A stretch of DNA of 47,234 bases, taken from NCBI GenBank assembly GCA_016929235.1, contig JAFGJD010000010.1:1-47234 (forward strand), written 5' to 3'. The stretch's first letter is position 1, and every line of letters starts with the position of its first letter. Source of the DNA: Candidatus Babeliales bacterium. Lineage in GTDB: Bacteria > Babelota > Babeliae > Babelales > JABCYS01. The notes beneath the pieces were generated by a model, which saw only the letters and a program-made list of their open reading frames with translations, was not told the origin of the DNA and did not search any database. Below, piece by piece: positions 33,523 to 42,593 of this stretch. A program made the position numbers and the translations under genes.

Positions 33523-34365
33523 ATGAAAGTCTTTGACTTTATCAAAACCCTCTTTTACGTTGTTCTCATATTGTCGTTAGCTCAACCACTCATACGGCAT
33601 AGCAAAGAGTTCTTTCAGCGCAATCTTGACCCAAGCACACAAGTTGGCTACCTCAAAATATCAGGAATGATTACCAATTCATCAAGCTATGTAAAAGCCC
33701 TCCAATCGTACTTCAACAATCCCGATATTAAAGCCATCCTTCTTGAAATTGAATCTCCAGGAGGGGCATCTGGAAGTGCAGCAGCAATGTTTAATGAAAT
33801 CCTAATCATGAAAAAGAAACACCCAAAATCTATTATTGTCCTTGTAGAAAACGTATGCGCCTCTGCGGCATATTGGATCGCATGCGCTGCAGATCATATT
33901 ATCGCATCACCAGCAGCACTGATCGGCTCAATTGGCACATCACTGCCATACCAATTCAATCTCAAGGATCTCTTGACCGAGTATCATATCAAATACGAAA
34001 CCACGTCCACGGAAAAACACAAATCGGCAACGGACCCCTTTGTTGATACCACACCTGAACAGCAGGCTATGTTCCAAAAAATCTGCGACCAAACATACGA
34101 GGAATTCACCAACGATGTTGCACGACAACGAAACAAGGTCTCCATCAAAGATGTCGCCACATGGGCAGATGGCAAAGTATTTAGTGGCAGAGAAGCATTG
34201 GCTCTTGGATTGATTGATGAGATTGGATCACAATCCAATGTCATCGCGTGGCTCAGAGAAGCGATACCGACCGATGGTAAAATAACATGGGTCAAACAAG
34301 ACGCGAAAAGTAGATTAGTGCGGTGGTTTGAAAACGACAGTCCAAGCGACACGGAAAACCTCTAG
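33523..34365 (+). CDS. sppA: Signal peptide peptidase SppA (S49 family)
   Basis: SppA is a membrane serine protease that degrades cleaved signal peptides. The 280 residues are of the short (single-domain) type. An N-terminal membrane anchor covers about 9-24. The oxyanion region ILLEIESPGGASGSAAA lies at 72-88. The nucleophile is Ser114 in ENVCASAAYWIACAADHIIA, and the general-base Lys is probably Lys167 in STEKHKSATDPF, 53 residues later as in Bacillus SppA. VFSGREALALGLIDEIG near 219 is also typical. It faces mreC with a four-base gap. With so many exported proteins in this window, a need for signal-peptide clearance is plausible. Confidence 0.92.
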   Translation: MKVFDFIKTLFYVVLILSLAQPLIRHSKEFFQRNLDPSTQVGYLKISGMITNSSSYVKALQSYFNNPDIKAILLEIESPGGASGSAAAMFNEILIMKKKHPKSIIVLVENVCASAAYWIACAADHIIASPAALIGSIGTSLPYQFNLKDLLTEYHIKYETTSTEKHKSATDPFVDTTPEQQAMFQKICDQTYEEFTNDVARQRNKVSIKDVATWADGKVFSGREALALGLIDEIGSQSNVIAWLREAIPTDGKITWVKQDAKSRLVRWFENDSPSDTENL

Positions 34366-34369
34366 TGCC

Positions 34370-35188
34370 TCATTCAGTGGGCACAGATACACCTTTCTGA
34401 ACAAGGTAGCAATACGCTACTGCCCCAACATCAAGTGCCGGTGTAACGGTAATCGCATAATACATATCCTGCACCCGTGCCGTATCGATTATACCAAGTA
34501 AAAAACCCTGAGGGAAAACAAGGCCATCGCCACTTGAGAGCACTATATCTTGTTCCTTCACACGTTCCAGATGGCTGACATGCTGTATGGTTGTTGCCTG
34601 CGTGTTGCGACATCCAACGTGAATACCAGGTGTTTTTGTTTTCTTGCAATAAACCGCAATCGGACATGCTGGATCAGTAATTAAACGCACTTTGCTGTAA
34701 TATGGATATACTGATACCACGCGCCCAAGAATACAGTTTTTATAGACAGCTACCATATCCTTTTGAATACCATGATATGATCCCCGATCCACAAAATAAT
34801 ACTGCTCATCATTGCTCAAATGTCGAAAAATCACCTGCACTAACTGCGCCTGTTCAAAAGAATAGCGATCTTTGAAAGAGCGAACTTCTTCACTCTCTTG
34901 TACAAAATGTTCCAAGCCTGCACACTCGGCAAGTTGTGCTTTGAGATTCTCATTTTCATGACGAGCACCCTCTAAGTTCTCATGAAGCTCATGCAGAGAT
35001 TTTCGCTGCTGTCTCCAATGTTGAATTGGACGAGCTAACGAATTTTGTAGAGATATGAACGGGTACATGATTCGTGATATCGTTGTTTCAAGCACAGTAG
35101 GAGAAAAAAATAACACTCGATTGATTAAAAAAAAGATAAGTGCACATGCAAGAAAAACAAATAAAATCCTCTGAGACATATCACGCAC
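34370..35188 (-). CDS. mreC: Rod shape-determining protein MreC
   Basis: MreC is a bitopic inner-membrane protein that scaffolds the elongasome outside the cytoplasm with MreB, MreD, RodA and PBP2. The 272 residues have a membrane segment (about 9-25), a coiled coil (about 55-95, HELHENLEGARHENENLKAQL) and the beta-rich domain with YYFVDRGSYHGIQKDM, GRVVSVYPYYSKVRLITDP and SSGDGLVFPQGFLLGII. The GTG at 35188 is spaced eight bases from GGAG and overlaps none of the upstream gene; ATG at 35179 is the alternative. It is last in the rsmG-to-mreC run. mreB and mreD are not adjacent. Confidence 0.92.
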   Translation of the reverse strand: MRDMSQRILFVFLACALIFFLINRVLFFSPTVLETTISRIMYPFISLQNSLARPIQHWRQQRKSLHELHENLEGARHENENLKAQLAECAGLEHFVQESEEVRSFKDRYSFEQAQLVQVIFRHLSNDEQYYFVDRGSYHGIQKDMVAVYKNCILGRVVSVYPYYSKVRLITDPACPIAVYCKKTKTPGIHVGCRNTQATTIQHVSHLERVKEQDIVLSSGDGLVFPQGFLLGIIDTARVQDMYYAITVTPALDVGAVAYCYLVQKGVSVPTE

Positions 35189-35190
35189 GT

Positions 35191-36153
35191 TCAGTACTCC
35201 ATCAACTCTTGCAATACTGATTTCACCTCATCCAGCGACTCAGAACGCACTGCCTGATCACGCAAGCGTGAGGCATCAGGTAGATCTTTAATATACCACG
35301 CAAGATGCTTTCTAAACTGATATAGTCCTTGATCCCCATACTGCACTAGCATGTTGTCAAGATGCTGCAATGCCGTAGAAAAAATAAGTCGGGAATCAAC
35401 ATAAAATGGTTTACCTTGTGTTTCCGCTTCTAGCTGCGCAAGTTTCCATGGCTGTGACCACATACCTCTTCCAATCAAAAAGCCATCAACGCCCGTACGC
35501 TCGTATACATACTTGGCATCATCACTGGTGAACACGTTACCTGAAAAAAAGACCGGAATAGAAATAGCTTGTTTTACCTCAGCTGCAAGCGCATAATCAG
35601 GTCGCCCTTTTGACATCTGTGGTTGTAATCTTGGATGAATCGCTAAACCATCGAGTCCGCAATCTTGTGCAAGCTGTGCAACTTCAATGGCATTCTTTGT
35701 TTTGAATCCCGCCCTGATTTTTATGGTTAGCGGCAGAGAAATATTTTTGCGTAATGTTTGTAATATCTTTTTGAGCATAGGAACATTGCCCATCAACGCC
35801 GATCCTGCGCCCTGCTTAACTACCGTTCGTGCAGGACATCCACAGTTCAGGTCAACGGTATCAACACCGGCCTTCATTATGCGCTCACAAGCCTCTTCAA
35901 GAGATTCAAGGTCATGCGCTGCAAGTTGATATGCTAAAGGACGTTCGCTTGGTAGAAAATCAAACGCAGCCTTACCTGTTTCGTCATGCACAATACATCC
36001 AACATGACGCATCTCTGTATACAACAGATTATCTTTAGAAAATTGACGCACTAATTGTCGAAACGATGAATCAAATACACCATCAAGGGGCCCACTCATA
36101 AATCGGGGGAAGTAACAATCGCGCAAAGAAAACTTACTCGTCCAATAACTCAT
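35191..36153 (-). CDS. dus: tRNA-dihydrouridine synthase (Dus family)
   Basis: Dus enzymes use FMN and NADPH to reduce uridines in the tRNA D loop. The product (320 aa from the ATG at 36153) has the TIM-barrel signatures MSGPLDGVFDSSFRQL near the start, DLNCGCPARTVVKQGAGSALM with the catalytic Cys near 102-122, LTIKIRAGFK, and the FMN-phosphate segment FFSGNVFTSDDA, GVDGFLIGRGMWSQPW. The C-terminal helical domain follows. The open frame reaches 36210, but that would overlap the previous gene. DusB is the likeliest subgroup; this was not tested. It ends three bases before the mreC start. Confidence 0.9.
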   Translation of the reverse strand: MSYWTSKFSLRDCYFPRFMSGPLDGVFDSSFRQLVRQFSKDNLLYTEMRHVGCIVHDETGKAAFDFLPSERPLAYQLAAHDLESLEEACERIMKAGVDTVDLNCGCPARTVVKQGAGSALMGNVPMLKKILQTLRKNISLPLTIKIRAGFKTKNAIEVAQLAQDCGLDGLAIHPRLQPQMSKGRPDYALAAEVKQAISIPVFFSGNVFTSDDAKYVYERTGVDGFLIGRGMWSQPWKLAQLEAETQGKPFYVDSRLIFSTALQHLDNMLVQYGDQGLYQFRKHLAWYIKDLPDASRLRDQAVRSESLDEVKSVLQELMEY

Positions 36154-36163
36154 ACTTGTACCA

Positions 36164-36703
36164 TCATTTTGATTTAAACCGCTCAATGAGCTCTTGCAAT
36201 TCTCGGTCATTTTTAATCACAATAAATTCAGTCGTATCCGCATGAGAGCACATAGCATCGTAGATGTGCGGAACCCGTTTTTTATTAAAGCTCCATATAT
36301 ATCGTAAAAACTTACAATCTGGACCTCGCTCCTGGCAACCTTTTGCACTCGAAAAATATACCTTACCAAAATTCGTCAGCGCCCGCCTGAACACTCTAAA
36401 GAAACATGTATGTCGTGGAACATCCAAAAAAATCACCACATCTGCTCGCCGAGCTCGATATGAAAGAAAACGAAGTCCCATGCCATCGATAATCCACGTA
36501 TCAGTATCACACAATTGTTTATGAATTTTCTCAAATTCTGATCGATCTGGCTCCTTCCAGCCAGGTTTCCAAAAATATTGATCTAAATGATAAAGTGGTA
36601 ACTGTAAAATCTGATGGAGCCTTAAGCTAAAATTAGATTTTCCTGCACCAGCATTTCCTATAACCGCGATTCTTTTAAAATCGCTCCGATGTTTCTTTTT
36701 CAT
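36164..36703 (-). CDS. P-loop NTPase, topology modulation (FlaR-like) family
   Basis: The 179-residue product is a small adenylate-kinase-like NTPase. Walker A is GNAGAGKSN at 16-24, followed by LPLYHLDQYFWKPGWKEPDRSEF, a pattern typical of proteins annotated as topology modulation protein or FlaR. A WIIDGMG strand and VVIFLDVPRHTCFFRVFRRAL helix complete the core. The substrate is unknown; many relatives probably phosphorylate small molecules or nucleotides. It lies between trxB (29 bases) and dus (10 bases) in the long minus-strand run, which gives no clear functional hint. Confidence 0.82.
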   Translation of the reverse strand: MKKKHRSDFKRIAVIGNAGAGKSNFSLRLHQILQLPLYHLDQYFWKPGWKEPDRSEFEKIHKQLCDTDTWIIDGMGLRFLSYRARRADVVIFLDVPRHTCFFRVFRRALTNFGKVYFSSAKGCQERGPDCKFLRYIWSFNKKRVPHIYDAMCSHADTTEFIVIKNDRELQELIERFKSK

Positions 36704-36732
36704 CGTTCAACTTTGTATTTATTAGATCGCGT

Positions 36733-37716
36733 CTATGTCAGTGTATCAAGATACAGTGTATCGAGATACCGCTCTACTGCACAAGCGGCATGACACCCGT
36801 CGCCTGCCGCCGCTATCGCCTGCTTACAACATGATGACGTTACGTCACCAGCTGCAAAAACTCCTGGAACAGACGTATATACATGATCATGAATTGACAC
36901 AAAACCACACATATCACATGCAACCGTATCGCATACCAAGCCCGTAACAGGCTCCATGCCAATGGCAACAAAGACGCCTCGAGTGACAAGGTTTGTAACA
37001 CGGTGTGTAAGCTCATTATATATCTCAACACCTGTTACACCCGTATCATCACCATAAATGCGCCTTACACAGCTATCATAGATAATGTGCACCGCATCAT
37101 CACTAATCACACGAGTGCGCAGAGACGGAGAAGCTGTCATATGGGATAATAGTTGTACAATTGTTACATCATCGGTCCATTGTCGTAGATATGATGCATA
37201 TTCAAGAGCAGCATTACCACCACCTACAATCACAACAGGAAGACCTGCAAATAAGCATCCATCACATACCGCACAAAAACTTACTCCTCTACCTTCATAC
37301 TCTTGCTCTCCAGGACATCCAAGATGACGATGCGATGCTCCCGTAGCCAAAATGACAGAGCGAGCGGTAATCTTGTCATGCTCTTCTGTCTCAACTATAA
37401 AAGGACGGAAATGAACATCAAGATGTACTGCCGTATCTGGCAGTAACGTGCAACCAACAAGCAGTGCATGTTCACGCATACGCTCCATCAATGTTACACC
37501 CTCAATGGCATGAATACCTGGCCAATTTTCAACGATAGATGTTTTTGTGAGCTGTCCACCTGGTGTTGGGCCCTCTAAAATTACAACCGAACGATGGGCA
37601 CGCGCAGCATAGATCCCAGCAGTCAAGCCTGCTGGTCCAGAACCAATAATTACAACATCATAAGTGGGAATGAGAACCCATGGGAACCATATAACCATTG
37701 CTATACGATACCACAT
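36733..37716 (-). CDS. trxB: Thioredoxin reductase
   Basis: TrxB passes electrons from NADPH through FAD to thioredoxin. The 327 residues have the FAD-binding GSGPAG at 25-30, the redox-active CAVC at 148-151 (FCAVCDG), the NADPH-binding GGGNAA at 165-170, and the C-terminal GVFAAGDVTS FAD motif. The usual protein begins at about YDVVIIG; here 17 mostly hydrophobic residues (MWYRIAMVIWFPWVLIP) come first. GAGG six bases before the ATG at 37716 supports the longer form, so the N-terminus may be real and membrane-associating. It starts 10 bases after gatA. Confidence 0.93.
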   Translation of the reverse strand: MWYRIAMVIWFPWVLIPTYDVVIIGSGPAGLTAGIYAARAHRSVVILEGPTPGGQLTKTSIVENWPGIHAIEGVTLMERMREHALLVGCTLLPDTAVHLDVHFRPFIVETEEHDKITARSVILATGASHRHLGCPGEQEYEGRGVSFCAVCDGCLFAGLPVVIVGGGNAALEYASYLRQWTDDVTIVQLLSHMTASPSLRTRVISDDAVHIIYDSCVRRIYGDDTGVTGVEIYNELTHRVTNLVTRGVFVAIGMEPVTGLVCDTVACDMCGFVSIHDHVYTSVPGVFAAGDVTSSCCKQAIAAAGDGCHAACAVERYLDTLYLDTLT

Positions 37717-37726
37717 GCGTTACCTC

Positions 37727-39190
37727 TCAATCCTTAAACGATGGAGGATGCATAGTGTGCCAGCTCGTATGCTGTTGATACGCATGCGCCGTTTGAAACA
37801 AGAGTTCTTCAGAAAGATGTGGACCCATAAGCTGGAATCCGACAGGGAGTTGCTCTTTGGTAAAACCACATGGCAGTGAAATGGCAGGAGCCCCCGTTAA
37901 GTTAGCAGAACAAGTAAAATAGTCTTGTAAATCCATTTGTAACGGATCCGCATTAAGCTCACCAAGTTTGAATGCAGGTGCAGCATGTACAGGAAGCACA
38001 ATAAGATCAACATCTTGGAACGCATTGATCAATTCATAGCGCATCATGTTTTGTACTTTTTTCGCACTATCATAAAACTCGGCTGCATGTCCTGCCGACA
38101 ATACATAATTACCAATCAAAATTCTACGACGAACTTCATGCCCGAATTCCTCATAACGACTACTTGTATACATCTCATCAAGTGACTGCGCTGCCGCATC
38201 CCTATAGCCATACCGAACACCATCATAACGGGCTAAATTCGAAGCCGCTTCTGCGCGGCTCACGATGAAATAAACCGCTGCTGCATACTCAAATGTTGGT
38301 AAATTCACATGCTTAATCGTTGCGCCAAGCTTTTCATACACCTTGATGGAATCGGAAATCCGCTCTTTGACTTGAGCATCCATACCTTCCGCATTAAGCA
38401 TGTTATCGATTACGCCAATACGCAATCCAGGCTTGATCGAACCATTCAATGTATTTGTATAATCTTTTTTACTTACATCTAATGATGTCGAATCATGAAG
38501 ATCATGTCCCGCAATTGCAGATACCACAGTAGCAACATCAAAAACAGAACGCGCCATTACACCAATCTGATCAACTGATGATGCATAAGCAATTAACCCA
38601 TACCTAGATATAAGGCCATACGTCGGCTTAAATCCGACAATACCGCAAAATGCTGCCGGTTGTCTCACAGATCCACCAGTTTCAGATCCAAGTGCCCACG
38701 GCACAAATCCCGCTGCAACAGCAGCGGCTGATCCACCACTCGAACCACCGGGCACTCGACTTATATCCCACGGATTCGCTGTTTTTTGAAATGCAGATGT
38801 TTCATTAGATGAGCCCATGGCAAACTCGTCACAGTTAGCACGTCCCACCAATAATGCACCCTCTTTTTTAAGGCGACTGATTACGGTTGCGTCATAGACA
38901 GAGGTATAATTTTGAAGTGTTTTTGAAGCCGCAGATGCAATACGACCTTTTTGACAGATATTATCTTTAATCAGCCCAGGAATCCCTTTCAATTGACCAA
39001 GAGTCTCGCTGCAAGCTTCCGCCAAAATAGAGTCACGATCAAACAGTTCTAAGGCTGATTTAAGCTCTGAATCATGTTTTGCAAATCGCTTGAGGGTATA
39101 GTCAAGCAATTCTTGCTCCGATAGCTGTTTTGTGTCTAATTTTTTTCGCAGTTCCTGAATAGATAAAAATGCCAACATCGCTTTAGTCAT
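37727..39190 (-). CDS. gatA: Aspartyl/glutamyl-tRNA amidotransferase subunit A
   Basis: GatA is the amidase of GatCAB, which converts misacylated Glu-tRNA-Gln or Asp-tRNA-Asn to the correct aminoacyl-tRNA. The 487 residues match. The Ser-cisSer-Lys triad is Lys75 (PGLIKDNI), Ser150 ([15 protein letters not shown]) and Ser174 ([13 protein letters not shown]), at the same spacing as characterised GatA. The C-terminal [13 protein letters not shown]-type segment ([15 protein letters not shown]) is present. It overlaps gatC by 8 bases. gatB is not in the window. The system implies indirect charging of Gln and/or Asn. Confidence 0.96.
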   Translation of the reverse strand: MTKAMLAFLSIQELRKKLDTKQLSEQELLDYTLKRFAKHDSELKSALELFDRDSILAEACSETLGQLKGIPGLIKDNICQKGRIASAASKTLQNYTSVYDATVISRLKKEGALLVGRANCDEFAMGSSNETSAFQKTANPWDISRVPGGSSGGSAAAVAAGFVPWALGSETGGSVRQPAAFCGIVGFKPTYGLISRYGLIAYASSVDQIGVMARSVFDVATVVSAIAGHDLHDSTSLDVSKKDYTNTLNGSIKPGLRIGVIDNMLNAEGMDAQVKERISDSIKVYEKLGATIKHVNLPTFEYAAAVYFIVSRAEAASNLARYDGVRYGYRDAAAQSLDEMYTSSRYEEFGHEVRRRILIGNYVLSAGHAAEFYDSAKKVQNMMRYELINAFQDVDLIVLPVHAAPAFKLGELNADPLQMDLQDYFTCSANLTGAPAISLPCGFTKEQLPVGFQLMGPHLSEELLFQTAHAYQQHTSWHTMHPPSFKD

Positions 39191-39470
39191 TCGTTTCGAT
39201 AATACGTGGTACTACAAAGTAATCTTCTTCACGGTCTGGAGCCTGTTCTAAAATCGGTTCCGCATCCGTGCGGATGACTACATCCTCACGTGTCACATTG
39301 ATACGTCGGTTTGAAGGAAGATGCGCATCTTTTGCAATTTCAGAAACGCGCGATGCATATGCTATTACATCTTCGATTTTTGATATTAAGTCTTCAACCT
39401 CATCGTCATGAACTTTGATATGTGACATGTGTGCAAGCCGCATAAGTTCTTGCTTCGTTATTTTTGCCAT
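39183..39470 (-). CDS. gatC: Aspartyl/glutamyl-tRNA amidotransferase subunit C
   Basis: GatC is the small belt subunit that stabilises GatA-GatB. The 95-residue product begins MAKITKQELMRLAHMSHIKV, matching the family's first helix, followed by the expected second helix and the RINVTREDVV and APDREEDYFVVPRIIE C-terminal segment that runs along GatA. The ATG at 39470 is chosen over the frame start at 39488. It overlaps the MATE gene end by 13 bases and the gatA start by 8, showing a tightly packed operon. Confidence 0.92.
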   Translation of the reverse strand: MAKITKQELMRLAHMSHIKVHDDEVEDLISKIEDVIAYASRVSEIAKDAHLPSNRRINVTREDVVIRTDAEPILEQAPDREEDYFVVPRIIETND

Positions 39471-40966
39471 ACAGCTTCTTTCTTCCAAGCTTCTCCACGG
39501 AATCGTCGTATATATACAATGCTCATCAGCGCATTACCCAAATAAAACGACCCGTATACAAGGAAGAACTTAAGAGCCGGTCTATCATCAAGAGGCAATT
39601 GCGTAAAGAGATATGAAACCGGAGCAAAGTATAAAACACAGACAAATAATCGTGTCCACATTACCACCCGTACATTGGCAGCCCCACGCAATGCGCCTGA
39701 GAGAATTAATTGTAACAGGTCAAAAAAGACAAGTACACTCAAATAAGGAAAGACTCGAGCTGAAAAGGCAGTAAACTCACCTTTTCTGTCAAAAAGCGGC
39801 ACCAACTTATCTGTGTAAATGGAAAACAATGCCAAGATGGCAAAGGTCATCCCAGATGATAGAAAGAGAATTTTTTTGATACTACTTTTGATACCACGCC
39901 AATCCTGCATACCATAGGAGTTGCTGACTAAGAAGGTAATCACCTGAGCGAAGGCAATAGCAGGAAGAAAAGCAAACCGCTCAAGGTCTTTAATCACACT
40001 AAAACTAGCAAGCGCAAGCGTACCCATTTTGGCAACCATAGCACCCAACCAAATATAGGCAGCAGCAACCGTAGCTTTATCCAAGATAGTTGGCCAACTC
40101 ACCATGAAGAGCCGTTTAACATCTTCCCACCGTGTAAATGAATCAAACAACCTGATCCCGTATTTCTTGTTCTCTTTATTCAAAAAGGTATATCCCAATG
40201 CCATGATGCTCATTGCAACGTATTGAGCAACAGATGCAATAGCGGAACCCTTAAGACCCAGCGCAGGAAAGCCAAACTTTCCCTTAATTAATACATAATC
40301 AAACAAGACAAAAAATGCTCCTCCACCAGTAAAGATCCACATTGGAACACGAGTATTTTTTATACCTCTAAGGAAACCGATGAACGCCAAGGAAACAAAC
40401 ATAAAAAAGATCCCCCATGCACGTAAACGCAGGTATGGAGTTCCAATCTCAATCATACGCTGTGGCACACCATATGCAGTGTAAATGGCATGGGCACCAA
40501 ATGATAATGCTGCAGCAAATATTCCGCCAACAAGAATTGTCGTCCAAAATGAATCACGTAAAGTTCGACCAACATCAGTCAAACAAGACCGGCCATTGTA
40601 CTGGCCTGTAATAATCACGGTTCCAATCGATAAGCCTTCTGCAACTTTAGACATAAAATGGAAAAAGTTATTAGTAACGTTCAACGTGGTATAGGTCGAG
40701 GTCGATTTCAAATCTGCAATCCAATAGGAATCGATAATTGCGAATGCATAAAAAATGAGGGCAGATATCAACTCAGGAGCCCAGTATTTGAAGATAGTCC
40801 AATAGGTTTCACCATAAGCGAAATCCTGCAGCCCTGCAATAAAACTAGGGATCAATTTTTTTTGGGGTTCTCGCTGTGTAAATGGCGGCTGGTGCTGAGG
40901 CGGCATTTGAATAGGTTGTCCAGTTTCCACCCGCTGCTTTGCCGTTCGGTTCACTTTTTCGATCAC
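39458..40966 (-). CDS. MATE family efflux transporter
   Basis: MATE proteins export drugs and metabolites by Na+ or H+ antiport across the inner membrane. The 502 residues have about 12 hydrophobic segments. Signature stretches include AFAIIDSYWIADL (first helix), GLSIGTVIITGQYNG, SFGAHAIYTAYGVP and, in the second half, AIAFAQVITFLVSNSYG and LILSGALRGAANVR. The N-terminus adds a Pro/Gln-rich cytoplasmic stretch (about 15-36). The start is a GTG, with AGGAAGGG upstream. The protein follows rsmG by 81 bases and overlaps gatC. The substrate cannot be told from the sequence. Confidence 0.9.
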   Translation of the reverse strand: MIEKVNRTAKQRVETGQPIQMPPQHQPPFTQREPQKKLIPSFIAGLQDFAYGETYWTIFKYWAPELISALIFYAFAIIDSYWIADLKSTSTYTTLNVTNNFFHFMSKVAEGLSIGTVIITGQYNGRSCLTDVGRTLRDSFWTTILVGGIFAAALSFGAHAIYTAYGVPQRMIEIGTPYLRLRAWGIFFMFVSLAFIGFLRGIKNTRVPMWIFTGGGAFFVLFDYVLIKGKFGFPALGLKGSAIASVAQYVAMSIMALGYTFLNKENKKYGIRLFDSFTRWEDVKRLFMVSWPTILDKATVAAAYIWLGAMVAKMGTLALASFSVIKDLERFAFLPAIAFAQVITFLVSNSYGMQDWRGIKSSIKKILFLSSGMTFAILALFSIYTDKLVPLFDRKGEFTAFSARVFPYLSVLVFFDLLQLILSGALRGAANVRVVMWTRLFVCVLYFAPVSYLFTQLPLDDRPALKFFLVYGSFYLGNALMSIVYIRRFRGEAWKKEAVWQK

Positions 40967-41047
40967 TGCCAGCCCTTCCTTTTGGCAAGGTTATCATGAC
41001 GGACCGACTAGTTGTAGAAAAAAAGAGGGAAAAAAGCAACTAGAGCT

Positions 41048-41677
41048 CTACGGGCACTGAAGCACAATTAAACGTCGTTTTTTGTGTTCTAAGGTGTACA
41101 AATAATCGCCAGTTATACACGGCGCAACCATCTCTGTCGGTTCCCATGCTTGTGATGCCCAATACACAAGTTGTGCATTCTTATAACGACATCCCGGCTT
41201 AAACATTCTCACTAATTCATCAAACCCAAGTGATGCCCGTGCACATAGAAGATCAAGATCATATGAACTTGTACGTAAGAATGTTCGCCAATCAAGCGAG
41301 AAGATCTCAATATTCTGAAGCCCAAGGGTCGCGATGACTTCTTCGAGAAATGTAATCTTTTTTTTAGTGACTTCAACAAGCACTACGGACAGGTGGGGAT
41401 ACTTAATCTTAAGTGGAATGCCGGGAAACCCACCACCACTCCCAATGTCAGCCAATGATGAGATGGAACTAATATCAAAAACATATTTAAGTGCCAATGA
41501 ATCTTGAAAATGGTCTCTGAGGATCTGTTTCAGTGTTGTCCTAGTCGTAAGGTTATGGATTTCATTCCAGGATTGTAGAAGATCATAGTACATTCTGAAT
41601 TGCTGTGTCTGTTCAAGAGTAAGTTGCTCCTGTGTCATAAAATCCTGCCACAGTTGCTCTTCCTTCGTTAAAACCAT
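41048..41677 (-). CDS. rsmG: 16S rRNA (guanine(527)-N(7))-methyltransferase RsmG
   Basis: RsmG (GidB) methylates G527 in the 530 loop of 16S rRNA using S-adenosylmethionine. The 209-residue product has NEIHNLTTRT near 38-47, HFQDSLA near 56-62 and the SAM-binding ADIGSGGGFPGIPLKI at 76-91, followed by VVLVEVTKKKITFLEEV. ARASLGFDELV (about 143-153) is also typical. It heads a minus-strand run that continues with MATE, gatC and gatA. It is divergent from the unknown secreted-protein gene, with 68 bases between. Confidence 0.95.
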   Translation of the reverse strand: MVLTKEEQLWQDFMTQEQLTLEQTQQFRMYYDLLQSWNEIHNLTTRTTLKQILRDHFQDSLALKYVFDISSISSLADIGSGGGFPGIPLKIKYPHLSVVLVEVTKKKITFLEEVIATLGLQNIEIFSLDWRTFLRTSSYDLDLLCARASLGFDELVRMFKPGCRYKNAQLVYWASQAWEPTEMVAPCITGDYLYTLEHKKRRLIVLQCP

Positions 41678-41745
41678 AGCTTTTTCTTCTCCAGCTTTTC
41701 TATACTAATAAAAAGATTATGCCCCTTTAACCTGGCAAGGCATAC

Positions 41746-42459
41746 ATGAACAACATGATCCGTAGTGTAGCATGTAACATCTGTATTCTCTTGGGTATGA
41801 CCATACACGCTCAACAACGTATCATCTTTTTTACTCGTGCCTATCCGGCTCTTAGGGATACAATTGATAGCGAAAAATTTCTTCAACAGATCCAAGATCC
41901 TGGAAAAGCTGCTCGTAAAATACTCAAGCAGAGTATCAAAGCATACGCACAACCAGGAGTCTTTTCTACCTACGGTGGCTATATCACTATATCAAACACG
42001 AATGGGCAAACAAGTTTTCCGCGAAAGCATCAACGCCCGTTTATTTATGTATATGTTACACAGGATATTAACCCAGTTATCATGATTGGGAAAACCGTGC
42101 ATCATTGGGAATTGATTCCGAATTTGCCCGTGGAAGTCTATACCATTGAATTGAAACAGGATCCTGACACACAGCTTTATTATTGGGAAACAGCACGTAC
42201 TACAGTTCCTAATGATGATATTGTACCGTTAGATTCTATTGTGATTATTGCAAAACCAAAAAACATTTACGTTCCACTTGGTGCAACCCTAACTGAATCA
42301 TCGTCTCATATGCTTTTGCCTGATATCTATATACGCAAAGGGTTCAGTCCGCTCATCAACTCATTAAATGTACTCAAAACAAAACACTTTTTCCGTCAAC
42401 CAAAAATTGAGTTCAAACAAGCAAACTCCACCTATTGGATGATTCAACAAGGCGATTGA
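41746..42459 (+). CDS. Hypothetical secreted protein (237 aa)
   Basis: I do not recognise a family. The first 22 residues (ending ILLGMTIHAQ) form a signal peptide. The mature protein is mainly beta: KHQRPFIYVYVTQDIN, VIMIGKTVHHWELIPNLPVEVYTIEL, PLDSIVIIAKPKNIYVPLGA. The ...IIAKPKNIYVP...DIYI pattern suggests a beta-sandwich. No metal or catalytic motif is seen. AAGG lies upstream of the ATG. It ends before a plus-strand terminator and faces the giant exported-protein gene. Confidence 0.6.
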   Translation: MNNMIRSVACNICILLGMTIHAQQRIIFFTRAYPALRDTIDSEKFLQQIQDPGKAARKILKQSIKAYAQPGVFSTYGGYITISNTNGQTSFPRKHQRPFIYVYVTQDINPVIMIGKTVHHWELIPNLPVEVYTIELKQDPDTQLYYWETARTTVPNDDIVPLDSIVIIAKPKNIYVPLGATLTESSSHMLLPDIYIRKGFSPLINSLNVLKTKHFFRQPKIEFKQANSTYWMIQQGD

Positions 42460-42561
42460 ACCTAACCATATAACCCCATTATTTTCATCTTTACAAAACT
42501 CAGTGCAGTGACATACTTGCTGTCATCATAACACTGCTCCTCATTCCTAAAACAACAGATT

Positions 42562-42593
42562 GCGCGTCCATTACGGGTGCGCTTTCTGTATTT
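42562..42593 (+). terminator. Rho-independent terminator between convergent genes
   Basis: An 8-bp stem gcgcgtcc/gggtgcgc (two G-T pairs) with loop attac is followed by tttctgtattt on the plus strand, about 100 bases after the secreted-protein gene. On the minus strand the G-T pairs become mismatches, so it should work mainly for plus-strand transcripts. Confidence 0.7.
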
